Shown in pieces: positions 27,165 through 35,514 of a DNA stretch of 64,000 nt. The notes under the pieces are model-generated. The model saw only the letters and a list, made by a program, of their open reading frames with translations, did not search any database and was not told the DNA's origin. Every line of letters starts with the position of its first letter. Position 1 is the stretch's first letter. This DNA is from Haloplanus vescus (GTDB taxonomy: Archaea > Halobacteriota > Halobacteria > Halobacteriales > Haloferacaceae), in contig NZ_FNQT01000003.1 of assembly GCF_900107665.1 (NCBI RefSeq), positions 248,001 to 312,000 of the forward strand, in the 5' to 3' direction. Made by a program: the position numbers and the translations under genes.

Positions 27165-28163
27165 ATGCCGTCGGCGGGCCGACGGGTGAGCGTGTACGGT
27201 CTCGAACTCGCCGGCGAGGAGGACGCCTTCGCCGCCCGCGAAGCCGCCTGCGCCGCCTCGGCCGTCGAGGTGGTCGCGCCCGGCCTCGCGACGGCCCGCG
27301 GCGTCGACGCCGACCGCCTCCGGACGCTCGCCTACACGCACCGCGCCAGCCGCCTCCTCGGGCGCTGCGAGGCAAGCGTCGCCGCCGCCCGGACGCTCCT
27401 CGACGCCGCCACCCTCGACCGCTCGGGCACCGTCGCCGTCCGCGCACGCGACGTGCGTTCGACGGCCGGCGTCGACACCCGCCGCGCGGAACGCGAACTC
27501 GGGTCGGCGCTCGTCGACCGCGGCTTCGCCGTCGACCTCGACGACCCCGACCACGAACTCCGGGCGTGTTTCGCGGGCGACACCTGCCTCCTCGGGTGGC
27601 TGGTCGCCGAGAGCGCCCGCGACTACGGCGACCGTCGCCCCACCGACCGCCCCTTCTTCCAACCGGGGAGCATGGCCCCACTCGACGCCCGTGCCTTCGC
27701 CAACCTCGCGGGCGCCGCCCCGGGTGCGACCCTGCTCGACCCCATGTGTGGCACCGGCGGGACGCTCATCGAGGCGGGACTGGTCGGCGCCCGCGCCGTC
27801 GGCGTCGACGCCCAGCAGAAGATGGTCCGTGGCGCCCGCCAGAACTGCCGGGCGTATCTCGACGACACGCCGTTTCACTGCCTCCGCGGCGATGCGACTG
27901 CGCTCCCCCTCGCGGACGATGCCGTCGACGGCGTCGTCTTCGATGCTCCCTACGGTCGGCAGTCGAAGATAGCGCGCCACACGCTCGAAGACCTCGTTTC
28001 CGGTGCGCTCGCGGAGGCGGCGCGGGTCGCCCCGCGGGCCGTCGTCGTCGCCGACCGCTCGTGGGCCGAGACGGCCCACGACGCCGGCTGGACCGTCGAG
28101 ACGACGTTCGAGCGGCGCGTCCACCGCTCGCTCACGCGCCACGTCCACCTCCTCGACCGGTAG
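27165..28163 (+). CDS. Trm11/Trm-G10-type tRNA guanine-N2 methyltransferase
   Basis: A 332-residue protein with an N-terminal THUMP-like RNA-binding region and a C-terminal Rossmann methyltransferase. Motif I is LLDPMCGTGGTLIEAGL and the catalytic motif is DAPYGRQS (D-P-P-Y class), with FQPGSMAPLDARAFANLA in front, all typical of archaeal tRNA (guanine10-N2)-dimethyltransferases. It should methylate G10 of tRNAs. The N-terminal part is shorter than a full THUMP pair. Confidence 0.88.
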   Translation: MPSAGRRVSVYGLELAGEEDAFAAREAACAASAVEVVAPGLATARGVDADRLRTLAYTHRASRLLGRCEASVAAARTLLDAATLDRSGTVAVRARDVRSTAGVDTRRAERELGSALVDRGFAVDLDDPDHELRACFAGDTCLLGWLVAESARDYGDRRPTDRPFFQPGSMAPLDARAFANLAGAAPGATLLDPMCGTGGTLIEAGLVGARAVGVDAQQKMVRGARQNCRAYLDDTPFHCLRGDATALPLADDAVDGVVFDAPYGRQSKIARHTLEDLVSGALAEAARVAPRAVVVADRSWAETAHDAGWTVETTFERRVHRSLTRHVHLLDR

Positions 28164-30890
28164 TTACGCCGCCTCTGCCGCGGAGTCCGCGGTCGGCTCA
28201 CTCGGCCCCGTCTCTCGCCGTCGGTTACCGAGGAGCAACGCGACGAAGAGCGCGAGCCCCACGCCGCGGAGCGCGAGTTCGACGCCGAGCGACACCGGGT
28301 CGCCGCCCCCGCTTCCGATGCCGACGACGCCGAGTACGTCGAGGACGCCCCGGACGCCGAGGCCGGGCGCCATCAGGAGCAGGGAACTCACCGCAAAGGC
28401 GACGCGTTCGGCGCGGGACACCGGCGCGTAGACGTAGCCGATGACCGTCGCCGCCAGCGCGACGACGCCGAGGAAGAGACCGACGACCGGGATGAGTACC
28501 TCGGGCACGACGTAGGCCACGTCGAACAGGTCCGCGGTGCCGAGGACGCGATACTTCTCGCCGATTTCGAGCTCCGCGGAGTTGGGGTTCTCGCGCAGGA
28601 GGACGAGGCCCGGCGTGAGGACGAACGCGAAGGGGACGATGGCCTTGTTCAGCGAGAGCGAGAAGGCCTCGATGCCCGTCTGGAAGGCGTCGGATTTGGC
28701 GACGCCAGCCGCAGCATAGGCTGCGACGGCCACCGGCGGCGTGATGTCGGCGATGACGCCGAAGTAGAGGATGAACAGGTGTGCGGCGAGTTCGGGCACG
28801 CCGAAGGCCGTCAGCGCCGGCGCCAACAGCGAGACGAGGATGATGTACGTCACCGTCGTCGGCATCCCCATCCCGAGGAGGATGGAGGAGACGGCGGTAA
28901 CGAGGAGGAGGAGGACGAGCGACCCGCCCGCGACGGCTTCGATGAGGGCGACGAGGTTCGGCCCGAGTCCCGAGACGCTGATGACGCCGGGGATGATGCC
29001 CGCGGCGGCGACGGCGATGACGACGGGCACGGCCGTCCGCGCCCCGCTCTCCATCGACTTGCCCGCGAAGACGCCCAGCCGATGCAGGCCGTTCCCGGCG
29101 AGTTGCGGGTTCCCTATCGCCGTGGCCGTCGTCCGCGCTGCGTCGTCGACGGCGTCGTCGAACTCCAGCAACGGCGCGTCGACGAAGGGATGCGTCGCCA
29201 GCGTGAGGACGCCCGCGACGATGCTGATACCGCCGAGGCGGCCGAGCGCCGCCATGAACGCCGCGCCGATGGGTTGCCCACCGACGCCCGCGCCCGCGAC
29301 GGCGGCGATGGGGCCGACGCCCGCGACGTAGTGCGAGAGCACGTTCGCGAGGAAGAGGCCGGCAACGAGCGCGCCGAGTCGCCCCCGCGTCTCGTCGCTG
29401 TACGCCGCCACGAGTGCGATGAGCGCGCCGACGGCGATGAGGGTGAACCACGCCGACCGGGCGACCGACAGGCGCTCGACGATGAGGTAGTAGAGCAACA
29501 GGCCGATGGGGACGAGGTAGAACCACCCGCTCTGGAGGTGCGAGCGAATGTCGACGAGGTCCTCCGCGTCGAGGCCGCCGATGCCCAGCCGTGACGCCTC
29601 GAAGTGGACCATCACCCACACGCCGAAGAAGAAGACGATGGCGGGGATGGTGGCAGCGACGATGACGTTGGCGAATGGTGTCGCCGTGTATTGGACGATG
29701 AGAAACGCCGCCGCGCCCATGACCGGCGGGAGAATCTGACCGCCGGAGGAGGCGGAGGCCTCGACGCCGCCCGCGAACTCGGGGCTGTACCCCGACTTCT
29801 TCATGAGGGGGATGGTGAACGCGCCCGTCGTCACCGTGTTCGCAATCGAGGACCCGGAGATGGTACCCATGAAGCCGGAGGCGAGAATCGACGCTTTGGC
29901 CGGGCCGCCACGGCGCGTCCCCGTCGCCGCGTACGCGAGGTCGATGAACCACTTGCCCGCGCCAGACATCTCGAGGAACGCGCCGAAGAGGATGAAGATG
30001 TAGATGAACTGCACGGAGACGGTCACGGGGATGCCGAACACCCCGTTTTCCGTGTTGTACCAGAGGTTCTGGATTATCGACGGCCACGACAGTTCGGGGA
30101 TGGAGAGGACGCCCACGTAGGCGGCGTCCTGCGGGATGAGCACGCCGAAGCGCGCGTAGACGATGAACGCGGCGACGATGAGCATCAACCAGAGGCTGAT
30201 CGCCCGCCGCGTCGCTTCGAGGACGAGGAGGACGCCCACCACGCCGAGCACCATCGCGTAGGACGTGTCGGCCAGCGGACCGAGCAGTCCGGAAATGGGG
30301 TCGAGGAACGTGAACACCTCGTGAATCGGCCGGCCGGCTTCGAGGCCGAGCGCCCGCATCCGCTGAATCTCCTCGAAGTCGGTGACGAAGTAGGCCGCCG
30401 ACAGGACGGCGACGGGAATCAGTGCGAGGTCGAACGGCGTCACGCGGTCAAGGTCGGGGTCGACGAACGCCCACCGGAGCGCGCCGCCGACAGCGTGGAC
30501 GGCCCTCGAAAGCGGGTGGTCACGCCCCAGTCGGTCGTCGACGGCGCCGCCGAGCGCGATACAGCGTGACGCGATGGGGCCGCCGCCGGTGCTCGACGGA
30601 TAGAGCAGGAAGGCGAGGACGAGCCCGAACGCGACGTGGATGGCGTTGATTTGGAGGAGTTGGAGCGAGACGAACTCGATCCGGCCGAGGACGGGCACGT
30701 CGAGTGCGAGGACGAACCCCTTCGCAGCGAGCCACATCTGGAAGACGGAGAAGGCGATGCCGATCGCGGCGACGGCGACTGTCGCCCACCCGGTCAGCGA
30801 GCGTTTGCGCTCTATCTCTTGGATAATCGCGTCGGCGTCCTCGGCTGTCTGCTCGTCAGTCGGATCGTCGGGTTCGTCGGTAGTGGTCAT
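28164..30890 (-). CDS. TRAP transporter, fused permease (4TM + 12TM)
   Basis: A 908-residue membrane protein combining the small DctQ-like and large DctM-like subunits of a TAXI-type TRAP transporter. The large-subunit signatures are present (FLEMSGAGKWFIDLAYAATG, GFMGTISGSSIANTVTTGAFTIPLMKK, SASSGGQILPPVMGAAAFLI, GMGMPTTVTYIILVSLLAPAL, FILYFGVIADITPPVAVAAYAAAG). It imports a carboxylate-type solute with Na+ or H+. It directly follows the DUF1850 gene without a gap, and the binding protein is encoded first in the unit. Confidence 0.95.
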   Translation of the reverse strand: MTTTDEPDDPTDEQTAEDADAIIQEIERKRSLTGWATVAVAAIGIAFSVFQMWLAAKGFVLALDVPVLGRIEFVSLQLLQINAIHVAFGLVLAFLLYPSSTGGGPIASRCIALGGAVDDRLGRDHPLSRAVHAVGGALRWAFVDPDLDRVTPFDLALIPVAVLSAAYFVTDFEEIQRMRALGLEAGRPIHEVFTFLDPISGLLGPLADTSYAMVLGVVGVLLVLEATRRAISLWLMLIVAAFIVYARFGVLIPQDAAYVGVLSIPELSWPSIIQNLWYNTENGVFGIPVTVSVQFIYIFILFGAFLEMSGAGKWFIDLAYAATGTRRGGPAKASILASGFMGTISGSSIANTVTTGAFTIPLMKKSGYSPEFAGGVEASASSGGQILPPVMGAAAFLIVQYTATPFANVIVAATIPAIVFFFGVWVMVHFEASRLGIGGLDAEDLVDIRSHLQSGWFYLVPIGLLLYYLIVERLSVARSAWFTLIAVGALIALVAAYSDETRGRLGALVAGLFLANVLSHYVAGVGPIAAVAGAGVGGQPIGAAFMAALGRLGGISIVAGVLTLATHPFVDAPLLEFDDAVDDAARTTATAIGNPQLAGNGLHRLGVFAGKSMESGARTAVPVVIAVAAAGIIPGVISVSGLGPNLVALIEAVAGGSLVLLLLVTAVSSILLGMGMPTTVTYIILVSLLAPALTAFGVPELAAHLFILYFGVIADITPPVAVAAYAAAGVAKSDAFQTGIEAFSLSLNKAIVPFAFVLTPGLVLLRENPNSAELEIGEKYRVLGTADLFDVAYVVPEVLIPVVGLFLGVVALAATVIGYVYAPVSRAERVAFAVSSLLLMAPGLGVRGVLDVLGVVGIGSGGGDPVSLGVELALRGVGLALFVALLLGNRRRETGPSEPTADSAAEAA

Positions 30891-31373
30891 TTATTTGCTC
30901 CAGAGGAGGGCCGTGAGCCCGGACCGGTGCTGTATCGAGAACGTCACCGACCGACCGTCCGAGACGGCGACGAGGTCGTAGGTCCGGTCGTCGACGTAGA
31001 GCGTGTGCCCAGCGACCCGTCCGGGCGCGACCGTCAGTCGCTCGTAACTCCCCGGTGGGTCGTAGATAAAGGTCCCGTTCTCACGCGTGACGTTCGCACG
31101 GCTCGGAAGCCCCCAGCCGTACGATTCGAACTCCATGCGGGTCATTTCGAGGCTGTCGCCCCGGACCGTGTACTCGTCGTAGACGCGGGTCTTCTCGACG
31201 CTGTGGTTGTACTCGATGGCGACGACGGTGCCGTTCTCGACGGGCACGTCGAGATACGTCTCACCTGTCTCTGCGTCCTCGACGACGAGCACTCGCTGCT
31301 CGGTTGCGGCGGCGCTCCCGAGAGCGACGGCGGCCAACACGACCAGCAACGCGACGACGTAGCGTCGGTTCAT
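30891..31373 (-). CDS. DUF1850 protein of the TRAP unit
   Basis: A 160-residue protein with one N-terminal hydrophobic segment (YVVALLVVLAAVALGSAAA), then a beta-rich domain with the DUF1850 pattern: VAIEYNHSVEKTRVYDEYTVRGDSLEMTRMEFESYGWGLPS. DUF1850 is commonly encoded between the TAXI binding protein and the fused permease of TRAP systems. It is presumably exported or membrane-anchored and could be an accessory subunit, but its role is unknown. Confidence 0.88.
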   Translation of the reverse strand: MNRRYVVALLVVLAAVALGSAAATEQRVLVVEDAETGETYLDVPVENGTVVAIEYNHSVEKTRVYDEYTVRGDSLEMTRMEFESYGWGLPSRANVTRENGTFIYDPPGSYERLTVAPGRVAGHTLYVDDRTYDLVAVSDGRSVTFSIQHRSGLTALLWSK

Positions 31374-31400
31374 GCGCTCGACGAGTGGGGGGTAGCCGGA

Positions 31401-32357
31401 TTAGGCCTCGAAGTACGCGGCGGCGCCGGGGTGGAGTTCGATGGACATGCCGTCCTGAGCCGAGTCTCGGCTGATGAAGTCCGTCTTGATGGAGAGGTCG
31501 CTCACGTTGTCGAAGATGGCGGCGGTCACTTCCTCGACCGTCGCCTCGGGGACGCCCGACCGCGTGGCGATCATCGCCTGCACGGCCACCGTGTTGACGG
31601 CTTCCTCGACGCCGGAGTAGGTGCCCGCGGGGATGGTGTCGTCCGCGAACCAGGAGGCGGCGTCTTTCACTGCCTGCCGGTTCTCGCCCGTGATGGGGAC
31701 GATCTGCAGGTCGTTGGTCGTCGCGAGGTCCTCGATGGCGCCGACGGGCCAGCCACCGACGACGAACGCCGCGTCGATGTCGCCGTTTCGGAGCTGGTCT
31801 GCGGCCTGCGAGAAGGATGCGTTCTGCTCCTCGAAGTCGGTGATGCCCACCGCGTCGAGAATCTGGAGCGCGTTGACCTGCGTCCCGGAGCCGAGGTCAC
31901 CGGTGTTGATGGTCGCGCCCGACAGGTCGGACAGCTGCGTGATGTCCGTGTCCGCCAGCGTGACGACGGTGATGGTCTCGGGGTAGAGCGTCGCGACGCC
32001 TTGCAAGTTCTCGACGGCGTTCCCCTGGAACGCCTCGATGCCCGTGCCGTTCTTGGCGAAGTACGCGATGTCGTTCTGAATCAGGGCAAAGTCCGCGTCG
32101 CCGCTCGACAGACTGCCGACGTTCTCCACGCTCGCGCCCGTCGACTGGACGTTCAGCGTGAAGTCCGAGTTCGCCTCGACGACCGACTTGAACTCGTTCG
32201 AGAGCGGGAAGTACGTCCCGCCGGTCCCGCCAGCGTGCCACGAGAGTCGGGTATCGGCGCTTCCGTCGTCACCGCCACCGCTACAGCCAGCGAGTGCCGC
32301 AACGCCGGTTACACCAGCCGCACGCAGGAATCGCCGTCGAGTCGAGTTGTCTGACAT
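31401..32357 (-). CDS. TAXI-family TRAP solute-binding lipoprotein
   Basis: A 318-residue substrate-binding protein. It starts MSDNSTRRRFLRAAGVTGVAALAGCSG (twin-arginine signal and lipobox). The mature domain shows the TAXI pattern: RLSWHAGGTGGTYFPLSNEFKSVV, STGASVENVGSLSSGDADFALIQNDIAYFA, SGATINTGDLGSGTQVNALQIL and HPGAAAYF at the end. It captures the solute outside the membrane and hands it to the fused permease encoded two genes on. Confidence 0.93.
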   Translation of the reverse strand: MSDNSTRRRFLRAAGVTGVAALAGCSGGGDDGSADTRLSWHAGGTGGTYFPLSNEFKSVVEANSDFTLNVQSTGASVENVGSLSSGDADFALIQNDIAYFAKNGTGIEAFQGNAVENLQGVATLYPETITVVTLADTDITQLSDLSGATINTGDLGSGTQVNALQILDAVGITDFEEQNASFSQAADQLRNGDIDAAFVVGGWPVGAIEDLATTNDLQIVPITGENRQAVKDAASWFADDTIPAGTYSGVEEAVNTVAVQAMIATRSGVPEATVEEVTAAIFDNVSDLSIKTDFISRDSAQDGMSIELHPGAAAYFEA

Positions 32358-32435
32358 ACTTTTGATACTGGGGGGCGGCGCATTTAACGTTATCCAATGC
32401 CCCGGTTGCGGCGGTCGTTCGTACGAACGCACCGC

Positions 32436-33035
32436 TTACGCCGATTCGAGCGCCACGACCGTCTCGCCCGCCCGGACTCGCTCCCCCGTCTCGACGAGCA
32501 CGTCTTCCCGGTCGTACGACGGCGGCAAGAGCACGTCCGCACGGCTCCCGAAGGCGATGTGGCCGATTCGGTCGCCGCGCTCGACGTCGTCGCTTGCGGT
32601 CACGTAGGGGTAGATGCGCCGGGCGAACCACCCCGCTATCATCGACACGTCGTGGCTGTCGAGGGCCACGTCAACTCGCTCGTTGCGCTCTGAGTCCTTG
32701 GTGAACGCGGGGCGGTGCGCGCCGGGGCGGTGCGTGGCCGACTCGACGTGCCCCGCCAGCGGCGCCCGGAGGACGTGCACGTCGGTGACGTTCATGAACA
32801 CGCCGACGCGGATGCGTCCCTCCTCCTCGCGGACGACGGAGACGCGGCCGTCGGCGGGCGAGACGACGCCGTTCGGTGGCGGTGACCGCTCGGGGTCGCG
32901 GAAGAAGTAGAGTACGAACCCGCCGAGCGCGAGCGCCAGCGCCCCCAGCGGCGGCGACACGACGGCGAGGGGGAGCGCCGCCACCAGCGGCGGGAGGGCG
33001 AACCGTCGCGTTCCGGGGGCGAGTGCGGGGAGCAT
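32436..33035 (-). CDS. asd: Archaetidylserine/phosphatidylserine decarboxylase-related protein
   Basis: A 199-residue pyruvoyl enzyme of the short PSD-A type, which converts archaetidylserine to archaetidylethanolamine in the membrane. Two N-terminal helices precede FVLYFFRDPERSPP, VSPADGRVSVVREEE, FMNVTDVHVLRAPLAGHVE, HRPGAHRPAFTKDSERNER and the self-cleavage region GHIAFGSRADVLLP with the G-S pair. ATG 33035 overlaps the stop of the RFC-like gene (TGATG). A longer reading start at 33059 is less likely. Confidence 0.88.
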   Translation of the reverse strand: MLPALAPGTRRFALPPLVAALPLAVVSPPLGALALALGGFVLYFFRDPERSPPPNGVVSPADGRVSVVREEEGRIRVGVFMNVTDVHVLRAPLAGHVESATHRPGAHRPAFTKDSERNERVDVALDSHDVSMIAGWFARRIYPYVTASDDVERGDRIGHIAFGSRADVLLPPSYDREDVLVETGERVRAGETVVALESA

Positions 33036-34042
33036 CAGGCCTCCGCGCGCTGGGCCCACGTCGCCAGCAGATGCGTGAGGTGGAGGCGGTCGTCGGACCC
33101 CGTCACCAGGTCGTGGTCGATATCGCCCGCGAGGCGGTGGAGTCGAGCGAGTGTGTCACCGTCGTAGCGCTTCTGGGCCGTCTCGAGCAAGTCCACGAGC
33201 AGGGATTGGCCGTCGTACCCCTCGTCGTCAAGCAGCGTCTCGACCGTCTTGCGGGCGTCGGTTACCTCGCCGGCGGCCGTTGCGTCCCAGACCTCGGCGA
33301 GGGCGTCGTCGTGACCCACGTCCGCGAGCGTCTCGTGGACCGTCGTCATCGTGACTTCCGCCGTCTCCATCGCCGTCGTCTGCGCGCCCAGAATCGCCTT
33401 CCGGAGGTCGCCGTCGGCGTAGCCAGCCACGAACTCCACGCCGTCGTCGTCGTAGTCGACGCCCTCGGCGTCGAGAATCCGTTCGAGCACCGTCTCGATT
33501 TCGGCGGCGGTCGGCGCCCGAACGGGCACCGGGAAACACCGCGAACGGATGGGGGCGATGAGCGTCGAGGGCTGGCGGGTGACGAGGACGAACTGCGTCG
33601 TCCGGTGGTGTTGCTCCATCACGCGCCGGAGCGCCTGTTGGAAGTCCTCGCGAATCGCCTCCGCGTTGTCGAGGACGATGGTCTTGTAGTCGCCCGAGAC
33701 GGGGGCGTAACTCGCCGACTCCTTCAGCACGCGGTTTATCATGTCGCGTTTCGCCATCCGCGAGCGCCCGGAGAGGAACTGGGCGAAGCGGGGGTCCTCG
33801 CGAATCTCCTTTTTGGTCCGGTCGAAGAAGTCCGCGACGTTGATTTCGACGAGGTCGTTCGCGTCGTCGTGGGCCGTGTCGGCGAGTGCCCGGACCGCGG
33901 CGGTTTTGCCCGACCCCGGCGGTCCCTGCACGACGAGGTTCATCGGTTCGTCGACCGCTCGCTCGAGGCGGTCACGGACCGAGTCCTGTGGCAGGTCCCC
34001 GAGCGACGGGGTGTGTGTCTCCGTCCACAACGGCGCGTCCAT
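33035..34042 (-). CDS. Replication factor C small-subunit-like AAA+ ATPase (RfcC type)
   Basis: A 335-residue clamp-loader protein. Walker A is VVQGPPGSGKTAAVRAL, the RFC helix FDRTKKEIREDPRFAQFL follows, and the arginine-finger S-R-C motif is intact in PIRSRCFPVPVRAP. The Walker B region reads IVLDNAEAIREDFQQALRRVME, where the usual D-E-A-D is changed to D-N-A-E, so ATP hydrolysis may be weak. This matches the third RFC subunit known in haloarchaea. Coupled with asd by overlap. Confidence 0.85.
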   Translation of the reverse strand: MDAPLWTETHTPSLGDLPQDSVRDRLERAVDEPMNLVVQGPPGSGKTAAVRALADTAHDDANDLVEINVADFFDRTKKEIREDPRFAQFLSGRSRMAKRDMINRVLKESASYAPVSGDYKTIVLDNAEAIREDFQQALRRVMEQHHRTTQFVLVTRQPSTLIAPIRSRCFPVPVRAPTAAEIETVLERILDAEGVDYDDDGVEFVAGYADGDLRKAILGAQTTAMETAEVTMTTVHETLADVGHDDALAEVWDATAAGEVTDARKTVETLLDDEGYDGQSLLVDLLETAQKRYDGDTLARLHRLAGDIDHDLVTGSDDRLHLTHLLATWAQRAEA

Positions 34043-34132
34043 TACGCGCCCCTAGCCGACCGCCGGGTACAAAGCTTGCTGTCCCGGCCGCGCATCGACA
34101 CGGGTTTACCGTCCCCGCCCCCACCTCGGCGT

Positions 34133-35056
34133 ATGTCGATGCGCGTGACGTTTCTGGGTACCAGCGGGGCCATCCCGACGACCCAGCGAGCCCCGAGTGC
34201 CGTCCTCGTGAACCGCGAGGGCGAACGCCTCCTGTTCGACTGCGGCGAGGGAACCCAGCGCCAGATGATGCGCTACGGAACTGGGTTCGACATCTCGCAC
34301 ATTTTCGTCACGCACCTCCACGGCGACCACATCCTCGGCCTGCCGGGGCTGGTTCAGTCCCTCGATTTCAACGACCGCACCGACGCGCTGGCGATTCACG
34401 TCCCACCACGTTCGCGCGAGGATATCCGTGACCTCGTCCACGCGGGCGGCCACCAACCCGGCTTCCCCGTCCGGATTCACGAGGTGTCGCCGGGGTCGGT
34501 GGCCTACGCCGGCGACGACTTCGAAGTGCGGACCGTCCAGACGGACCACCGCACTCGCTCGATGGGATTCGCGCTGGTCGAGGACGACCGACCCGGCCGG
34601 TTCGACCGGGAACACGCCGAGGAACTCGGCGTCCCCGTCGGGCCGAAGTTCGGCCGCCTCCACGAGGGGGAGTCGGTCGAACTCGACGACGGCCGAGTCG
34701 TCCACCCCGAACAGGTGGTGGGTGACTCCCGCCCCGGCCGTCGACTGGTCTACACCGGCGACACCCGCCCCGTCGACGCGGTGGAAGACGCGGCCGCCGA
34801 CGCGAACCTCCTGATTCACGACGCGACGTTCGCGGACGACGAGGACGCACGCGCCCGCCAGACGGGGCACTCGACCGCTCGTGAAGCGGGGCGACTCGCT
34901 GCCCGCGCTGGCGTCGACCGCCTCGCACTCACGCACGTCTCCTCGCGCTACGCCGCCGACTGGAAGCGCCTCGAACGCGAGGCCCGAGAGGTGTTCGACG
35001 GCGACTGTTTCGTCGCCAGCGACGGGCAGACCATCGATATCCCAGTGCCGGAATGA
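34133..35056 (+). CDS. rnz: Ribonuclease Z
   Basis: A 307-residue metallo-beta-lactamase nuclease that cuts the 3' trailer from tRNA precursors. Metal ligands are in THLHGDHILGLPGL (H-x-H-x-D-H), YTGDTRPV and LTHVSSRY; the N-terminal VTFLGTSGAIPTTQRAPSAVLV and the exosite-like region are as expected. ATG 34133 or ATG 34139 can serve as start. Long readings beginning far upstream are antisense to rfcC. In archaea without encoded CCA, as here, this enzyme makes the tRNA 3' end. Confidence 0.95.
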   Translation: MSMRVTFLGTSGAIPTTQRAPSAVLVNREGERLLFDCGEGTQRQMMRYGTGFDISHIFVTHLHGDHILGLPGLVQSLDFNDRTDALAIHVPPRSREDIRDLVHAGGHQPGFPVRIHEVSPGSVAYAGDDFEVRTVQTDHRTRSMGFALVEDDRPGRFDREHAEELGVPVGPKFGRLHEGESVELDDGRVVHPEQVVGDSRPGRRLVYTGDTRPVDAVEDAAADANLLIHDATFADDEDARARQTGHSTAREAGRLAARAGVDRLALTHVSSRYAADWKRLEREAREVFDGDCFVASDGQTIDIPVPE

Positions 35057-35090
35057 GAACACACAACTGATTCGGCGCCCTCGTATCGCT

Positions 35091-35468
35091 GTGAGCTACC
35101 AGCCCGCCCAGTGCAACATCGGTCGGCGCCAACGCTTCCAGCGGGCCGCCTACGCCGCCGTCGCCGTCCTCGTCGCCGTCGGGATGGTCGTCGCGTATCT
35201 CCTCGACGCTTTCCCGCGACTCCTGTTGGTCGGCGTCTTCGCCCCGCTCGCGCTGGCGTTCGAGTTCGCGTTGCAGGCCTACGAGTCGTTCTGCGTCTCG
35301 CTCGCGCTCCTCGGCAAGTACGACTTCTCGGGCGAGAGCGGGGGGACCAAAGGGACGGTGAGCGACCCCGCTGACCACCACGACGACCAGCTCTACGCCC
35401 TCCGCATCACCGTCGTGAGCGTCGCCCTCGCGGCAGTCGTGACCGTCGGCCTCGTCGCCGTCGTCTGA
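35091..35468 (+). CDS. Three-helix membrane protein, unknown function
   Basis: A 125-residue protein with GTG start (SYQPAQCNIGRRQRFQRAAY). Hydrophobic segments are YAAVAVLVAVGMVVAYLL, LLLVGVFAPLALAFEFAL and ITVVSVALAAVVTVGLVAVV; an acidic loop with DHHDDQ lies between the last two. No family recognised. It runs with rnz, 34 bp downstream. Confidence 0.62.
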   Translation: MSYQPAQCNIGRRQRFQRAAYAAVAVLVAVGMVVAYLLDAFPRLLLVGVFAPLALAFEFALQAYESFCVSLALLGKYDFSGESGGTKGTVSDPADHHDDQLYALRITVVSVALAAVVTVGLVAVV

Positions 35469-35514
35469 ACCCCCGCGCCGTGGAGTATTTATTTCGCGGC
35501 CCCCAATTTCGCGT

